Notes: generated by a model from the letters alone, not told the origin. 5,417 nucleotides of DNA from Bacillota bacterium (GCA_023416585.1 JAEZHM010000108.1:1-5417); one strand, 5' to 3'. Counted from the first letter of the stretch, positions 1-5,065 are shown. Made by a program: numbers and translations.

Positions 1-134
1 CGCATCAGACCCGCAAAGCGGATGCGCAGCATCTCCCAAAATAGCTGCCACCTGTTCTTGGGCAAATCCTCCTTGCGGTAATCACCTTTGCCGCTTTTGC
101 CATAATAATAGCTGTTCATCATTTTCCCAAACAT
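1..134 (-). CDS. N-terminus of a probable membrane protein (partial, runs off the window)
   Basis: Forty-four codons read without a stop from position 134 to the window edge, beginning MFGKMMNSYYYGKSGKGDYR and continuing through LPKNRWQLFWEMLRIRFAGL. The ATG at 134 is chosen over the in-frame ATG at 140 because the AGGAGG at 142-147 is 7 bases from the former and only 1 from the latter. The N-terminus is basic and aromatic with no signal peptide. It resembles the cytoplasmic lead-in of polytopic membrane proteins in clostridia, where an NRWQLFWEMLR-type stretch precedes the first membrane helix (DUF624/YesL-like proteins are one possibility, recalled and not verified). The membrane segments would lie outside the window, so the function is unknown. 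It is divergent from the sigma factor operon. The gene itself is well supported by its strong ribosome binding site and promoter; the family is uncertain. Confidence 0.72.
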   Translation of the reverse strand, partial: MFGKMMNSYYYGKSGKGDYRKEDLPKNRWQLFWEMLRIRFAGLM

Positions 135-170
135 GCGCATTCCTCCTTGTTCCGATGCCACCAGAACATC

Positions 171-205
171 ATCATATCATATTCTAAATAAAAATTGAAG
201 GGCAA
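171..205 (-). promoter_or_regulatory. Sigma-A-like promoter for the leftward membrane protein gene
   Basis: On the minus strand, TTGCCC (200-205) is followed after 18 bases by TATGAT (176-181). A second TATGAT at 171-176 is spaced too far from this -35. The spacer is AT-rich. Transcription would begin near 168-170, leaving a leader of about 35 bases before the start codon at 134. Confidence 0.5.
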
Positions 206-272
206 GCCTTGTTTTCTTTGGCAATTCCCCTGGAAATTACGGCCTAAATGCTTCCTTTCCACCCCATATCCA

Positions 273-281
273 TGGTACAAT
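273..281 (+). promoter_or_regulatory. Extended -10 promoter for the ECF sigma operon
   Basis: TG-n-TACAAT at 273-281 matches an extended -10 sigma-A element, 5 of 6 in the hexamer. No good -35 is present; TTCCTT at 252-257 is the best placed, which is usual when the TG extension is present. Transcription would begin near 288, giving a leader of about 130 nt before the sigma gene. An ECF-type autoregulatory promoter could also exist here but was not recognised. Confidence 0.5.
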
Positions 282-287
282 AGTGCA

Positions 288-358
288 GCCCGGAAAAAAG
301 TGTATTATGAAATGGCGGAATTGCATAAAATATGCGGGCAGATTCGCCATTGCCGGGT
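288..358 (+). other. Nested stem structure in the leader of the sigma factor mRNA
   Basis: Three helices nest inside one another. The outer is CCCGG 289-293 with CCGGG 353-357, extendable by a G-U pair between 288 and 358. The middle is AATGGCGGAAT 311-321 with ATTCGCCATT 342-351, with one bulged G. The inner is GCAT 323-326 with ATGC 332-335. The outer helix starts almost at the predicted transcript 5' end. The 3' side runs into a short T-run (358-361) and an AT-rich tail before the sigma factor ribosome binding site. The pairing is seen in the sequence; a regulatory role such as attenuation, thermosensing or ligand binding is only inferred. It matches no riboswitch class I recognise. Confidence 0.4.
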
Positions 359-418
359 TTTGTCGAATAAAAAAATTAGTTTTTGACATTGCAAGAATTG
401 GGAAGGGCGAACCGTTTT

Positions 419-970
419 ATGGATGAAGATCGGAACCTCTCTCCCTTGGATAATGCAGCGGACCCTCCCGCCAGGGAAATGGACATGGCCTATTTCGAGG
501 AATTGTACCAGAAATACGCTACCGATGTTTTAAGGGTCAGTTACTTTTATCTGGGAGACAGGCAAAAGGCTGAGGATGTTTGTCAGGATGTTTTCGTCCG
601 GCTGATTACCAACGCCCCCGTCATCACGGAAGGCCGGGAAAAAGCGTGGCTTTTGAAAGTGGCGCTGAACCGCTGCCGCGATTTGTGGCGCGCTGCCTGG
701 GTGCGCAGGGTTGTGCTGGGCACACCTGCGTTTGAACTGATTCCCGCGCCGGATGAAATCGGCAAGTTTACCGACCGGGCGGAAGTGATGGAGGCCATCC
801 ACCAGCTTCCGGCCAGTTTCAAGGAAGTAATTTTGCTTCACTACTACCAGGGATTCGGCATCTCGGAGATCGCGCAGATGATGAATCTGCCGGAGGGAAC
901 GATCTCCAGCCGCCTTTCCCGTGGTAGGAAGAAATTGGAAACCATATTGAAAGGAGGGGATGCCCGGTGA
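419..970 (+). CDS. ECF-type RNA polymerase sigma factor (sigma-70 family)
   Basis: A 183-residue protein, the usual ECF length, with only regions 2 and 4. Region 2 covers about residues 26-93 and includes the core-binding helix AEDVCQDVFVRL (51-62) and the basic, aromatic promoter-melting segment EKAWLLKVALNRCRDLWR. A variable linker follows at about 94-120. Region 4 (about 122-172) has a helix-turn-helix at GISEIAQMMNLPEGTISSRL and a basic RGRKKL tail for -35 recognition. The ATG at 419 is preferred because GGAAGGG (398-404) lies upstream; a TTG at 383 in the same frame has no ribosome binding site. The acidic 25-residue N-terminal extension precedes the conserved region. The 3' end overlaps the next gene by 4 bases (GTGA), so the two are probably translationally coupled. 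It would direct RNA polymerase to a small regulon, held inactive by the membrane partner encoded downstream. The subgroup cannot be assigned by eye. Confidence 0.93.
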   Translation: MDEDRNLSPLDNAADPPAREMDMAYFEELYQKYATDVLRVSYFYLGDRQKAEDVCQDVFVRLITNAPVITEGREKAWLLKVALNRCRDLWRAAWVRRVVLGTPAFELIPAPDEIGKFTDRAEVMEAIHQLPASFKEVILLHYYQGFGISEIAQMMNLPEGTISSRLSRGRKKLETILKGGDAR

Positions 971-1959
971 AACGCTTCGAGGAACTGAATGAGATGTCGC
1001 AGGAAGCATTGGGTGGCTTGAATGCCGGGCAAGACCTGAAGCTTAGGATACTAAAGGCGGCCAGGGCGCAAAAAAAGCCCGCCGTAAGAAGCCTCCTTCG
1101 GCCCATGCCTATGATGGCCATGGCCGCGGTGCTCGTCGTGCTGGTAGCTGCAGGTTCATTGCTGGCGCCCGGCGCACTGGCCCCGAGTACTTCTCCCAAT
1201 GGCGGCAACGATGTGTTTGACAGCCTTCCCGCCGGCCAGGCTACCGTTAACAGCCTTCCCGCAGGTCAGACTACCGTTATGCCCTTCAGGGCCCGCGCTC
1301 TGTTGGACGTGCCCCCCGGGAGCATATCATTAACCTCCGGCAGCAACACGCCCGAGTACCGCAGCATCTGGGAAAAAGGCGGCGGCGGCAACTATCCGCT
1401 CATCGGTGTGAACGGCAAGTACTACCGCATGATGCGCAACCCCTCCAGCGTCCCTCAAAGCCTGATTGGCGGAAGCATCGGCCAGATATCCGAGTATACG
1501 GACGAGCCTGCACTTGCCGACCCCAACCAGATCGTCAGCAATGCCGTAAACCAGGGCGAAACGGTGTATTCCGTGGACGGCATGGGTGAAGCGCTGGTAG
1601 CTGCCAGCGTGAACGGTGAGATGCGCGTGTTCCAGCGTGTATCCTTTGCCAACAATGCTATCCTTGGCTGGGAATCGTTAAGCGATACGCTGGGCATCAG
1701 CGGCAAGGTGATCGGCATGGAGCTTACGGATGTAGGCACCGTCAGCGATCAATCCAAAGCCGCGGAGCTGGCAGATATCCTTCTGAGCAATGCTTCCTTT
1801 GTCAACGCAGCCGGCAGCCAAAACGGCAGCCGCTCGCTTTTGATCCAGCTCAGCAACGGCCTGTTCGTGCAGATGTTTGTCAAGAACGACACGCTTTCCG
1901 CCTGCGGTTCCTGGTCCTGCCCCGAATTCTTCGAAGCCTTCCAGAACGCAGTGCAGTAA
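967..1959 (+). CDS. Probable membrane-bound anti-sigma factor with extracytoplasmic sensor domain
   Basis: A 330-residue protein with one membrane segment at about residues 48-72 (MAMAAVLVVLVAAGSLLA), a basic helical cytoplasmic N-terminus of about 47 residues and a large outer domain of about 258 residues. This layout, with translational coupling to an ECF sigma factor, fits an anti-sigma factor, but the N-terminus lacks the HxxxCxxC zinc motif of ZAS anti-sigmas. The outer domain opens with a tandem 10-residue repeat, SLPAGQATVN then SLPAGQTTVM (about 86-105), in a Pro/Ser/Thr-rich linker. It then forms a probable folded domain (about 115-330) with YSVDGMGEALVAASVNGEMR and a conserved-looking end, CGSWSCPEFFEAF. 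The only two cysteines, at 313 and 318 (CX4C), lie in this end and could form a disulfide. Start: the GTG at 967, 9 bases after AAGGAGG (951-957). The role is inferred from layout and neighbours, not from a recognised domain. Confidence 0.78.
   Translation: MKRFEELNEMSQEALGGLNAGQDLKLRILKAARAQKKPAVRSLLRPMPMMAMAAVLVVLVAAGSLLAPGALAPSTSPNGGNDVFDSLPAGQATVNSLPAGQTTVMPFRARALLDVPPGSISLTSGSNTPEYRSIWEKGGGGNYPLIGVNGKYYRMMRNPSSVPQSLIGGSIGQISEYTDEPALADPNQIVSNAVNQGETVYSVDGMGEALVAASVNGEMRVFQRVSFANNAILGWESLSDTLGISGKVIGMELTDVGTVSDQSKAAELADILLSNASFVNAAGSQNGSRSLLIQLSNGLFVQMFVKNDTLSACGSWSCPEFFEAFQNAVQ
1221..1280 (+). repeat. 30-bp in-frame tandem duplication in the anti-sigma gene
   Basis: Two adjacent 30-base units (1221-1250 and 1251-1280) agree at 26 of 30 positions and encode two copies of a ten-residue SLPAGQxTVx unit. 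Both begin CAGCCTTCCCGC. The length is a multiple of three, so the frame is kept. The unit sits just outside the membrane segment in a flexible linker, where repeat number could vary between strains. Confidence 0.85.
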
Positions 1960-2112
1960 CCGAAGGTCCAGGGCTCCGTAGCCGATGCGCCGCCAGTGGC
2001 GGATGAAGCGAGGCGAAGGAGGCTGGCGAAACGAGCGATGGGAGCGTAACGAACCATCACGACGATTGAGCCAGATGGGTAGGAAAGCCCTGGTCGCACC
2101 CGCAGGTGCGAA
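1960..2112 (+). repeat. Double-hairpin intergenic repeat, copy A (expanded form)
   Basis: Begins immediately after the stop codon of the preceding gene. It shares CCGAAGGTCCAGGGC and AAAGCCCTGGTCGC with the two copies near 4955 and 5066. Arm 1 pairs CCAGGGCT (1968-1975) with AGCCCTGG (2086-2093). Arm 2 is TCGCACC-CGCA-GGTGCGA (2094-2111), a 7-bp stem with a CGCA tetraloop. Unlike copies B and C, which have a 9-nt loop in arm 1, this one holds about 112 nt there, with its own hairpins: CCGCC-agt-GGCGG (1990-2002) and GATGG/CCATC (2037-2041 with 2054-2058) inside GGCT/AGCC (2021-2024 with 2069-2072). No credible gene lies in it. Confidence 0.82.
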
Positions 2113-2146
2113 AGTCCTTATCTCCGCCATAGTAAAAACGGATAGC

Positions 2147-2184
2147 AAAAAAGCCGGCCCCACAAAACGGGACCGGCTTTTCGC
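2147..2184. terminator. Bidirectional intrinsic terminator between convergent operons
   Basis: The stem pairs AAAAGCCGG plus CCC (2149-2160) with GGG plus CCGGCTTTT (2169-2181), with one unpaired A at 2172 and an 8-nt loop. Read leftward it ends in six T residues, giving a textbook terminator 13 bases after the stop codon of the coat gene. Read rightward it ends in TTTT followed by a T-rich stretch, so it may also stop the sigma/anti-sigma transcript. It is stronger in the minus direction. Confidence 0.85.
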
Positions 2185-2194
2185 ATTTTATTTC

Positions 2195-2443
2195 TCATTG
2201 GGCGTTGGAAAACTTCTGCCTTACCTGATCTATTTTCTGCTGCTCCACCTGCTGGGTGGGATACCACCCCTTGGCCGCCATCTTCTGAAAAAGCCCGCTC
2301 TGCATGCCCAGCGTGTCTTTCAGGGCGCAATTGAAAGCGCTGTTCACATTGGCGGTATTTGATTCCTCTGTCCCATGCAGATACATATCGCAAGCGCCTT
2401 TTGTAGTGAGCAGCAGGTTCTCCATGATATTTCTGTCGTTCAT
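2195..2443 (-). CDS. CotF-family spore coat protein
   Basis: An 82-residue protein carrying the signature of the Coat F domain (PF07875): NIMENLLLTTKGACDMYLHG near the N-terminus, ESNTANVNSAFNCALKDTLG in the middle, and MQSGLFQKMAAKGWYPTQQV followed by a QQKIDQVRQKF tail. The family is restricted to endospore formers, where its members are small helical proteins of the coat. This is about the size of a single domain, with no signal peptide or membrane segment. The ATG at 2443 is preceded by TAAGGAGG, in which the stop codon of the upstream gene overlaps the ribosome binding site; the two genes are 12 bases apart and surely cotranscribed. A terminator follows at once. Its role in the coat is inferred from the family. 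Confidence 0.93.
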   Translation of the reverse strand: MNDRNIMENLLLTTKGACDMYLHGTEESNTANVNSAFNCALKDTLGMQSGLFQKMAAKGWYPTQQVEQQKIDQVRQKFSNAQ

Positions 2444-2455
2444 GCCTTCCCCTCC

Positions 2456-2629
2456 TTACACCAATTGATAAAGCTGGTTGTAGATCTGTTTATGCTTGTC
2501 CATAAGCTGCTGCACAAATCCCTTCAACTCGGGGTCCGTCAGGCCCTGCATTGCCTGCTGGCACTGGGTTTTCAGAAATTTCTCATGGTTCAGGGCATCC
2601 TCGATATAAAGCAATTCTTTGGGACTCAT
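2456..2629 (-). CDS. Small CotF-partner protein (57 aa, probable spore coat-associated)
   Basis: A 57-residue, all-helical, Gln/Lys/Leu-rich protein starting MSPKELLYIEDALNHEKFLK and ending MDKHKQIYNQLYQLV. Short proteins of this type are commonly found immediately upstream of cotF-like genes in clostridia, and the pattern resembles the first half of a Coat F bundle; no catalytic motif is present. An in-frame ATG at 2644 would give 62 residues, but its codons overlap GGAGGTGA (2635-2642). That sequence is the ribosome binding site for the ATG at 2629, 5 bases away, and the predicted transcript begins after 2644. The 2629 start is therefore chosen. It is first in a two-gene operon with the CotF-family gene and may assemble with its product, which is inference from operon structure. 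Confidence 0.85.
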   Translation of the reverse strand: MSPKELLYIEDALNHEKFLKTQCQQAMQGLTDPELKGFVQQLMDKHKQIYNQLYQLV

Positions 2630-2647
2630 TGCCTTCACCTCCATGGC

Positions 2648-2677
2648 TAGTATGAACGGCTTGGAAAAAGCTTATTC
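2648..2677 (-). promoter_or_regulatory. Sigma-G/sigma-F-type forespore promoter for the coat gene pair
   Basis: On the minus strand, GAATA (2673-2677) is followed after exactly 18 bases by CATACTA (2648-2654). This fits the forespore sigma-G consensus GHATR-N18-CATnnTA at every position, and sigma-F promoters are similar. The start of transcription would fall near 2641-2642, so the leader before the start codon at 2629 is only about 12 nt and begins with the ribosome binding site. The match is seen directly; forespore expression is inferred. Confidence 0.68.
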
Positions 2678-2755
2678 CATTTGAAGCGATTCGCCAAAGC
2701 TGTAAAGGTAAGGGCACCGGCCGTTTTTAGATTGACGAAAATTTCACGACCCCTA

Positions 2756-2784
2756 TTGACAAGACTCTGTCGTAACGCTATAGT
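2756..2784 (+). promoter_or_regulatory. Sigma-A promoter of the GntR/ABC operon
   Basis: A perfect -35 TTGACA (2756-2761), an optimal 17-bp spacer, and a -10 TATAGT (2779-2784) with 5 of 6 matches. Transcription would start near 2791, inside the operator palindrome, about 36 nt before the GTG start of the regulator. Confidence 0.88.
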
Positions 2785-2808
2785 GTGTATGCACGATATG
2801 CACACTAT
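2780..2808. promoter_or_regulatory. YtrA-type GntR operator overlapping the -10 and start site
   Basis: An inverted repeat with arms ATAGTGTGTAT (2780-2790) and ATGCACACTAT (2798-2808), matching at 10 of 11 positions. It contains AGTGTG and CACACT separated by 13 bases, close to the AGTGTA-N13-TACACT operator described for Bacillus YtrA. Because it covers the -10 and the start point, a bound regulator would block transcription of its own operon. Binding by the adjacent regulator is inferred. Confidence 0.8.
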
Positions 2809-2826
2809 GATGTCGGGAGGGACTTT

Positions 2827-3201
2827 GTGGATATCCTGATCAGCAATGCCAGCGATAAGCCTATTTACGAGCAGATTACCGATCAGTTAAAAGGCTTGAT
2901 TCTAAGCGGTGTGCTTTCCGCCGGGGATGCACTGCCCAGCATGCGGTATCTCGCCCGGGAACTGCGTATCAGCGTTATCACCACCAAGCGTGCCTATCTT
3001 GACCTGGAGCGGGACGGCTTCATCGTCACCGTCACAGGCAAGGGTACCTTTGTGGCCGACAAGAACATCGATTTTATACGGGAAGAAAAGCTACGGCAAA
3101 TAGACCATCATCTGCAAGACGCCATCGACACGGCACGGCAAGCCGGGATACCTCTAAAAGAACTCATCCAAGCGCTGGAAACGTTGTATGAAGGAGAATG
3201 A
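2827..3201 (+). CDS. YtrA-subfamily GntR transcriptional regulator
   Basis: A 124-residue protein, the typical short length of YtrA-type GntR regulators. Residues about 10-78 form the winged helix-turn-helix: PIYEQITDQLKGLILSG, then GDALPSMRYLARELRISVIT, then TKRAYLDLERDGFI and the wing TVTGKGTFVA. The C-terminus (about 80-124) is a short helical pair for dimerisation and lacks the large effector domain of the FadR, HutC or MocR subfamilies. The start is the GTG at 2827, 6 bases after GGAGG (2816-2820). An ATG at 2785 in the same frame would lie inside the promoter and operator, so it is rejected. The 3' end overlaps the first possible ATG of the ATPase gene. The protein probably represses its own operon through the palindrome at 2780-2808. 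The inducing signal is unknown; in characterised systems cell-wall-active antibiotics relieve YtrA repression. Confidence 0.94.
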   Translation: MDILISNASDKPIYEQITDQLKGLILSGVLSAGDALPSMRYLARELRISVITTKRAYLDLERDGFIVTVTGKGTFVADKNIDFIREEKLRQIDHHLQDAIDTARQAGIPLKELIQALETLYEGE

Positions 3202-3203
3202 CC

Positions 3204-4064
3204 ATGACCGATGCGATCAATGTTCGCGGGTTGCGCAAATGCTATAAGGATTTCACATTGCAGGATGTTTCCATCACCCTCCCCTGGGGGCAGGTGATGG
3301 GCTTCGTGGGAGAAAACGGGGCCGGCAAAACCACCACCATCAAGGCCATGCTGCAGGTGATCCGCCGGGACGCGGGCGACATACATCTTCTTGGCCTTCC
3401 CATGGAGGGAAACGAAAAATCGCTGAAGGAACAGATCGGCGTTGTTCTGGCAGAGGGGCAGTTTCACGACTGCCTGACACTTGGCGGCATCCGAAGCATC
3501 CTCAAAAACGTCTATACCTCCTGGGATGACGAACTGTTTGTTAGGCTCTGCAAACAGTTTTCCCTGCCGGACAAGAAAACCTACAAAGAGTTTTCCTCCG
3601 GCACCAAGCGCAAGGCCGCCATCGTCGCAGCTCTTAGCCATCACCCCAGGCTTCTGATCCTGGATGAGCCCACCAGCGGCCTGGATCCCGTGGTGCGCGA
3701 GGAATTGCTGGACCTGTTCCTGGACTTCATGCAGAAGGATGACCATGCCATCCTGCTTTCCAGCCACATCACCGGCGACCTGGACAAGATCGCCGACAGC
3801 ATCACTTTCCTTAACCAAGGGCAGATCGTCTTCAGCCGCAGCCGGGAAGATCTCTCCGAAAAGATGGGTCTTTTAAAATGCGGCGCCGCCGCCTTCCAGG
3901 CTTTGGACAAAAGCCATGTGCTAAGAATACGAAAAAGCGCCTTTGACGTGGAGGCGCTGGTGGATGACCGCCCGTACTACGCGGGCAGATATCCCGAGAT
4001 GCTTTTGCAGCCCGCCACCACGGAAGAAATCATGCTGTTTTACGTCAGGGGGGAAAAGTTGTGA
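3204..4064 (+). CDS. ABC transporter ATP-binding protein (YtrB-type export ATPase)
   Basis: A 286-residue ATPase. The Walker A GENGAGKT is at about residues 36-43, Walker B LLILDEP with the D-loop SGLDP at about 150-162, and the H-loop histidine in LLSSHI at about 188. The signature is a divergent FSSGTKRK (about 130-137) instead of LSGGQ, as is often seen in ATPases of ABC-2 exporters paired with GntR regulators. The Q-loop region reads GVVLAEGQFHDCLT. About 70 residues after the H-loop form a C-terminal extension. The start at 3204 is preferred over the ATG at 3198 because AAGGAG (3191-3196) is 7 bases from the former and only 1 from the latter. It would power export or membrane extraction of an unknown substrate together with the permease encoded next, whose GTG overlaps this stop codon. 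Confidence 0.95.
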   Translation: MTDAINVRGLRKCYKDFTLQDVSITLPWGQVMGFVGENGAGKTTTIKAMLQVIRRDAGDIHLLGLPMEGNEKSLKEQIGVVLAEGQFHDCLTLGGIRSILKNVYTSWDDELFVRLCKQFSLPDKKTYKEFSSGTKRKAAIVAALSHHPRLLILDEPTSGLDPVVREELLDLFLDFMQKDDHAILLSSHITGDLDKIADSITFLNQGQIVFSRSREDLSEKMGLLKCGAAAFQALDKSHVLRIRKSAFDVEALVDDRPYYAGRYPEMLLQPATTEEIMLFYVRGEKL

Positions 4065-4693
4065 AAGGCCTTCTAATCAAGGATTTTCTCGTGCTTAAGA
4101 AAACGGGTCGCGTCTTTCTGATGTTGCTGGTTTTATATCTGATCATGACCATCTTCATGAACACAGACATGGGGCCGCTGATGGTTTTCATATGCGGCAT
4201 GCTCTCCATCTCCACCTTCGCCTACGATGAACAAGCCAAGTGGGACGCCTTCGCCCTCACCATGCCAGTATCCAAGCGTGACCTGGTGCGCGAAAAGTAT
4301 ATAATGGCCATCATTCTGTGCTTTATCGGTGCGGTGGCCGGCGTTGTTTTAAGCATCGCCTCCAACCTAAACGCCCCTTTTATCGATTGGAAAGGCATCT
4401 TTGTTGCCTCCGGCGTCGCATTATGCGCAAGCTACCTTTTCAACAGCCTGGCTCTTCCCCTTTTGTATAAGTTCGGCGCAGAAAAATCCCGGGTGATACT
4501 GTTGGGCTGCTATGCCGTGCCTCTCATCGGCGCATCCCTGGTAATGAACGAGCTAGAAAAATCTTCGGACGCCCTCCTTCGCATCCAGTCCCTCCTGAAC
4601 CTGGGCGCCATCCTCCTCCCCTTCGTCACCATCGCTGTTCTCTTTGCCTCCTACCTCATTTCCCTGCGCATATATAATAAGAAGGATGTCTGA
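4061..4693 (+). CDS. ABC-2 family transporter permease
   Basis: A 210-residue integral membrane protein with about six membrane helices, at residues 17-33, 38-54, 81-100, 112-132, 144-161 and 180-203. Between helices 2 and 3 lies the cytoplasmic motif YDEQAKWDAFALTMPVSKRD then LVREKY, typical of the ABC2_membrane_5-like permeases (PF13346) linked to YtrA regulators. The start is the GTG at 4061, in the overlap GTGA with the ATPase stop codon, after a purine-rich AGGGGGGA (4047-4054). The order of regulator, ATPase and permease implies one transcript and a transporter half that may dimerise. The substrate is unknown; related systems respond to lipid II-binding antibiotics or move lipid-like molecules. 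The gene is intact, ending in a basic tail. Confidence 0.93.
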   Translation: MKGLLIKDFLVLKKTGRVFLMLLVLYLIMTIFMNTDMGPLMVFICGMLSISTFAYDEQAKWDAFALTMPVSKRDLVREKYIMAIILCFIGAVAGVVLSIASNLNAPFIDWKGIFVASGVALCASYLFNSLALPLLYKFGAEKSRVILLGCYAVPLIGASLVMNELEKSSDALLRIQSLLNLGAILLPFVTIAVLFASYLISLRIYNKKDV

Positions 4694-4720
4694 TGGGGAT
4701 TTACTGATAATCGCGATTCA

Positions 4721-4753
4721 GGGAGGGTCCCTTTTAAAAAAGGAGACCCTCCC
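4721..4753. repeat. Strong inverted repeat without U-tract after the ABC operon
   Basis: GGGAGGGTC plus CCTTTT (4721-4735) pairs with AAAAGG plus GACCCTCCC (4738-4743, 4745-4753), with one unpaired A at 4744 and a 2-nt loop. The stem has 15 base pairs. It lies 27 bases after the permease stop codon. On the plus strand CGAACCCC follows instead of a T-run, so it is not a standard intrinsic terminator. It may protect the mRNA 3' end, act as a Rho-assisted stop, or be one copy of a dispersed palindrome. Confidence 0.65.
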
Positions 4754-4780
4754 CGAACCCCTCATAGGAAAACTCTCTAT

Positions 4781-4919
4781 TTAAGTAAACGCTGATTTAT
4801 TCGAAGATATGTCATTCTGAGCGTAGCGAAGAATCTTGAACCTCTTGCGGCATAAAGATTCTTCGGTCGCTGCGTTCCCTCAGAATGACACGTTGGCGCT
4901 TTAATCAGCGTTTACTTAA
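4781..4919. repeat. MITE-like nested inverted repeat with GTCATTCTGAG core
   Basis: The outer arms are a perfect 17-bp inverted repeat, TTAAGTAAACGCTGATT (4781-4797) and its complement (4903-4919). Inside, GTCATTCTGAG (4811-4821) pairs with CTCAGAATGAC (4879-4889), and CGAAGAATCTT (4827-4837) with AAGATTCTTCG (4855-4865). The GTCATTCTGAGCG...GAAGAATC core is a familiar dispersed repeat in many bacterial genomes. The ends carry TTAA, so a TA or TTAA target duplication is possible but cannot be told from the arm itself. There is no coding capacity; mobilisation in trans is inferred. Confidence 0.82.
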
Positions 4920-4954
4920 GAGGACAAAGATAATAATCAATATGGGGTATGCTT

Positions 4955-5033
4955 CCGAAGGTCCAGGGCGACCGGAAAGCCCTGGTCGCTCCCGCAGGAG
5001 CGAAACCCCCTCCCTTACAAACCTCACTCAAAC
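4955..5033 (+). repeat. Double-hairpin intergenic repeat, copy B
   Basis: Arm 1 is CCAGGGC (4963-4969), a 9-nt loop, and GCCCTGG (4979-4985). Arm 2 is TCGCTCC-CGCA-GGAGCGA (4986-5003), with 7 base pairs and a CGCA loop. A C-rich, purine-poor tail with ACCTCACTCAAACT follows. It has the same orientation as copies A and C, and nothing in it is credibly coding. Confidence 0.88.
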
Positions 5034-5065
5034 TATGGTCTCTTGATCAAAAGGTCGATGGCAAT

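Noticed and set aside
195..386. 63-residue open frame before the sigma factor gene
   Set aside because: It starts at a TTG without a ribosome binding site, spans the promoter and the structured leader, and its composition is not protein-like.
530..1009. 159-residue minus-strand open frame opposite the sigma factor
   Set aside because: It is a shadow of a strongly supported sigma factor gene, without a ribosome binding site or recognisable domain.
1678..2163. 161-residue minus-strand open frame overlapping the anti-sigma gene end, repeat A and the terminator
   Set aside because: It crosses the terminator stem and repeat hairpins and is antisense to a coding region.
1985..2362. 125-residue plus-strand open frame over repeat copy A and the coat gene
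   Set aside because: It runs through the repeat hairpins and the terminator and lies antisense to a well-supported CotF gene.
2732..2760. TTGACG at 2732 as an alternative -35 for the GntR operon
   Set aside because: There is no -10 hexamer at 16-18 bases, whereas TTGACA at 2756 pairs with TATAGT at an exact 17-base spacing.
2785..2826. ATG at 2785 as the start of the GntR regulator
   Set aside because: It overlaps the -10 region and operator, lies upstream of the predicted transcript start, and adds 14 residues not found in the family.
3108..3818. 236-residue minus-strand open frame opposite the ABC ATPase
   Set aside because: It is a shadow of the ATPase gene, whose motifs are complete on the plus strand.
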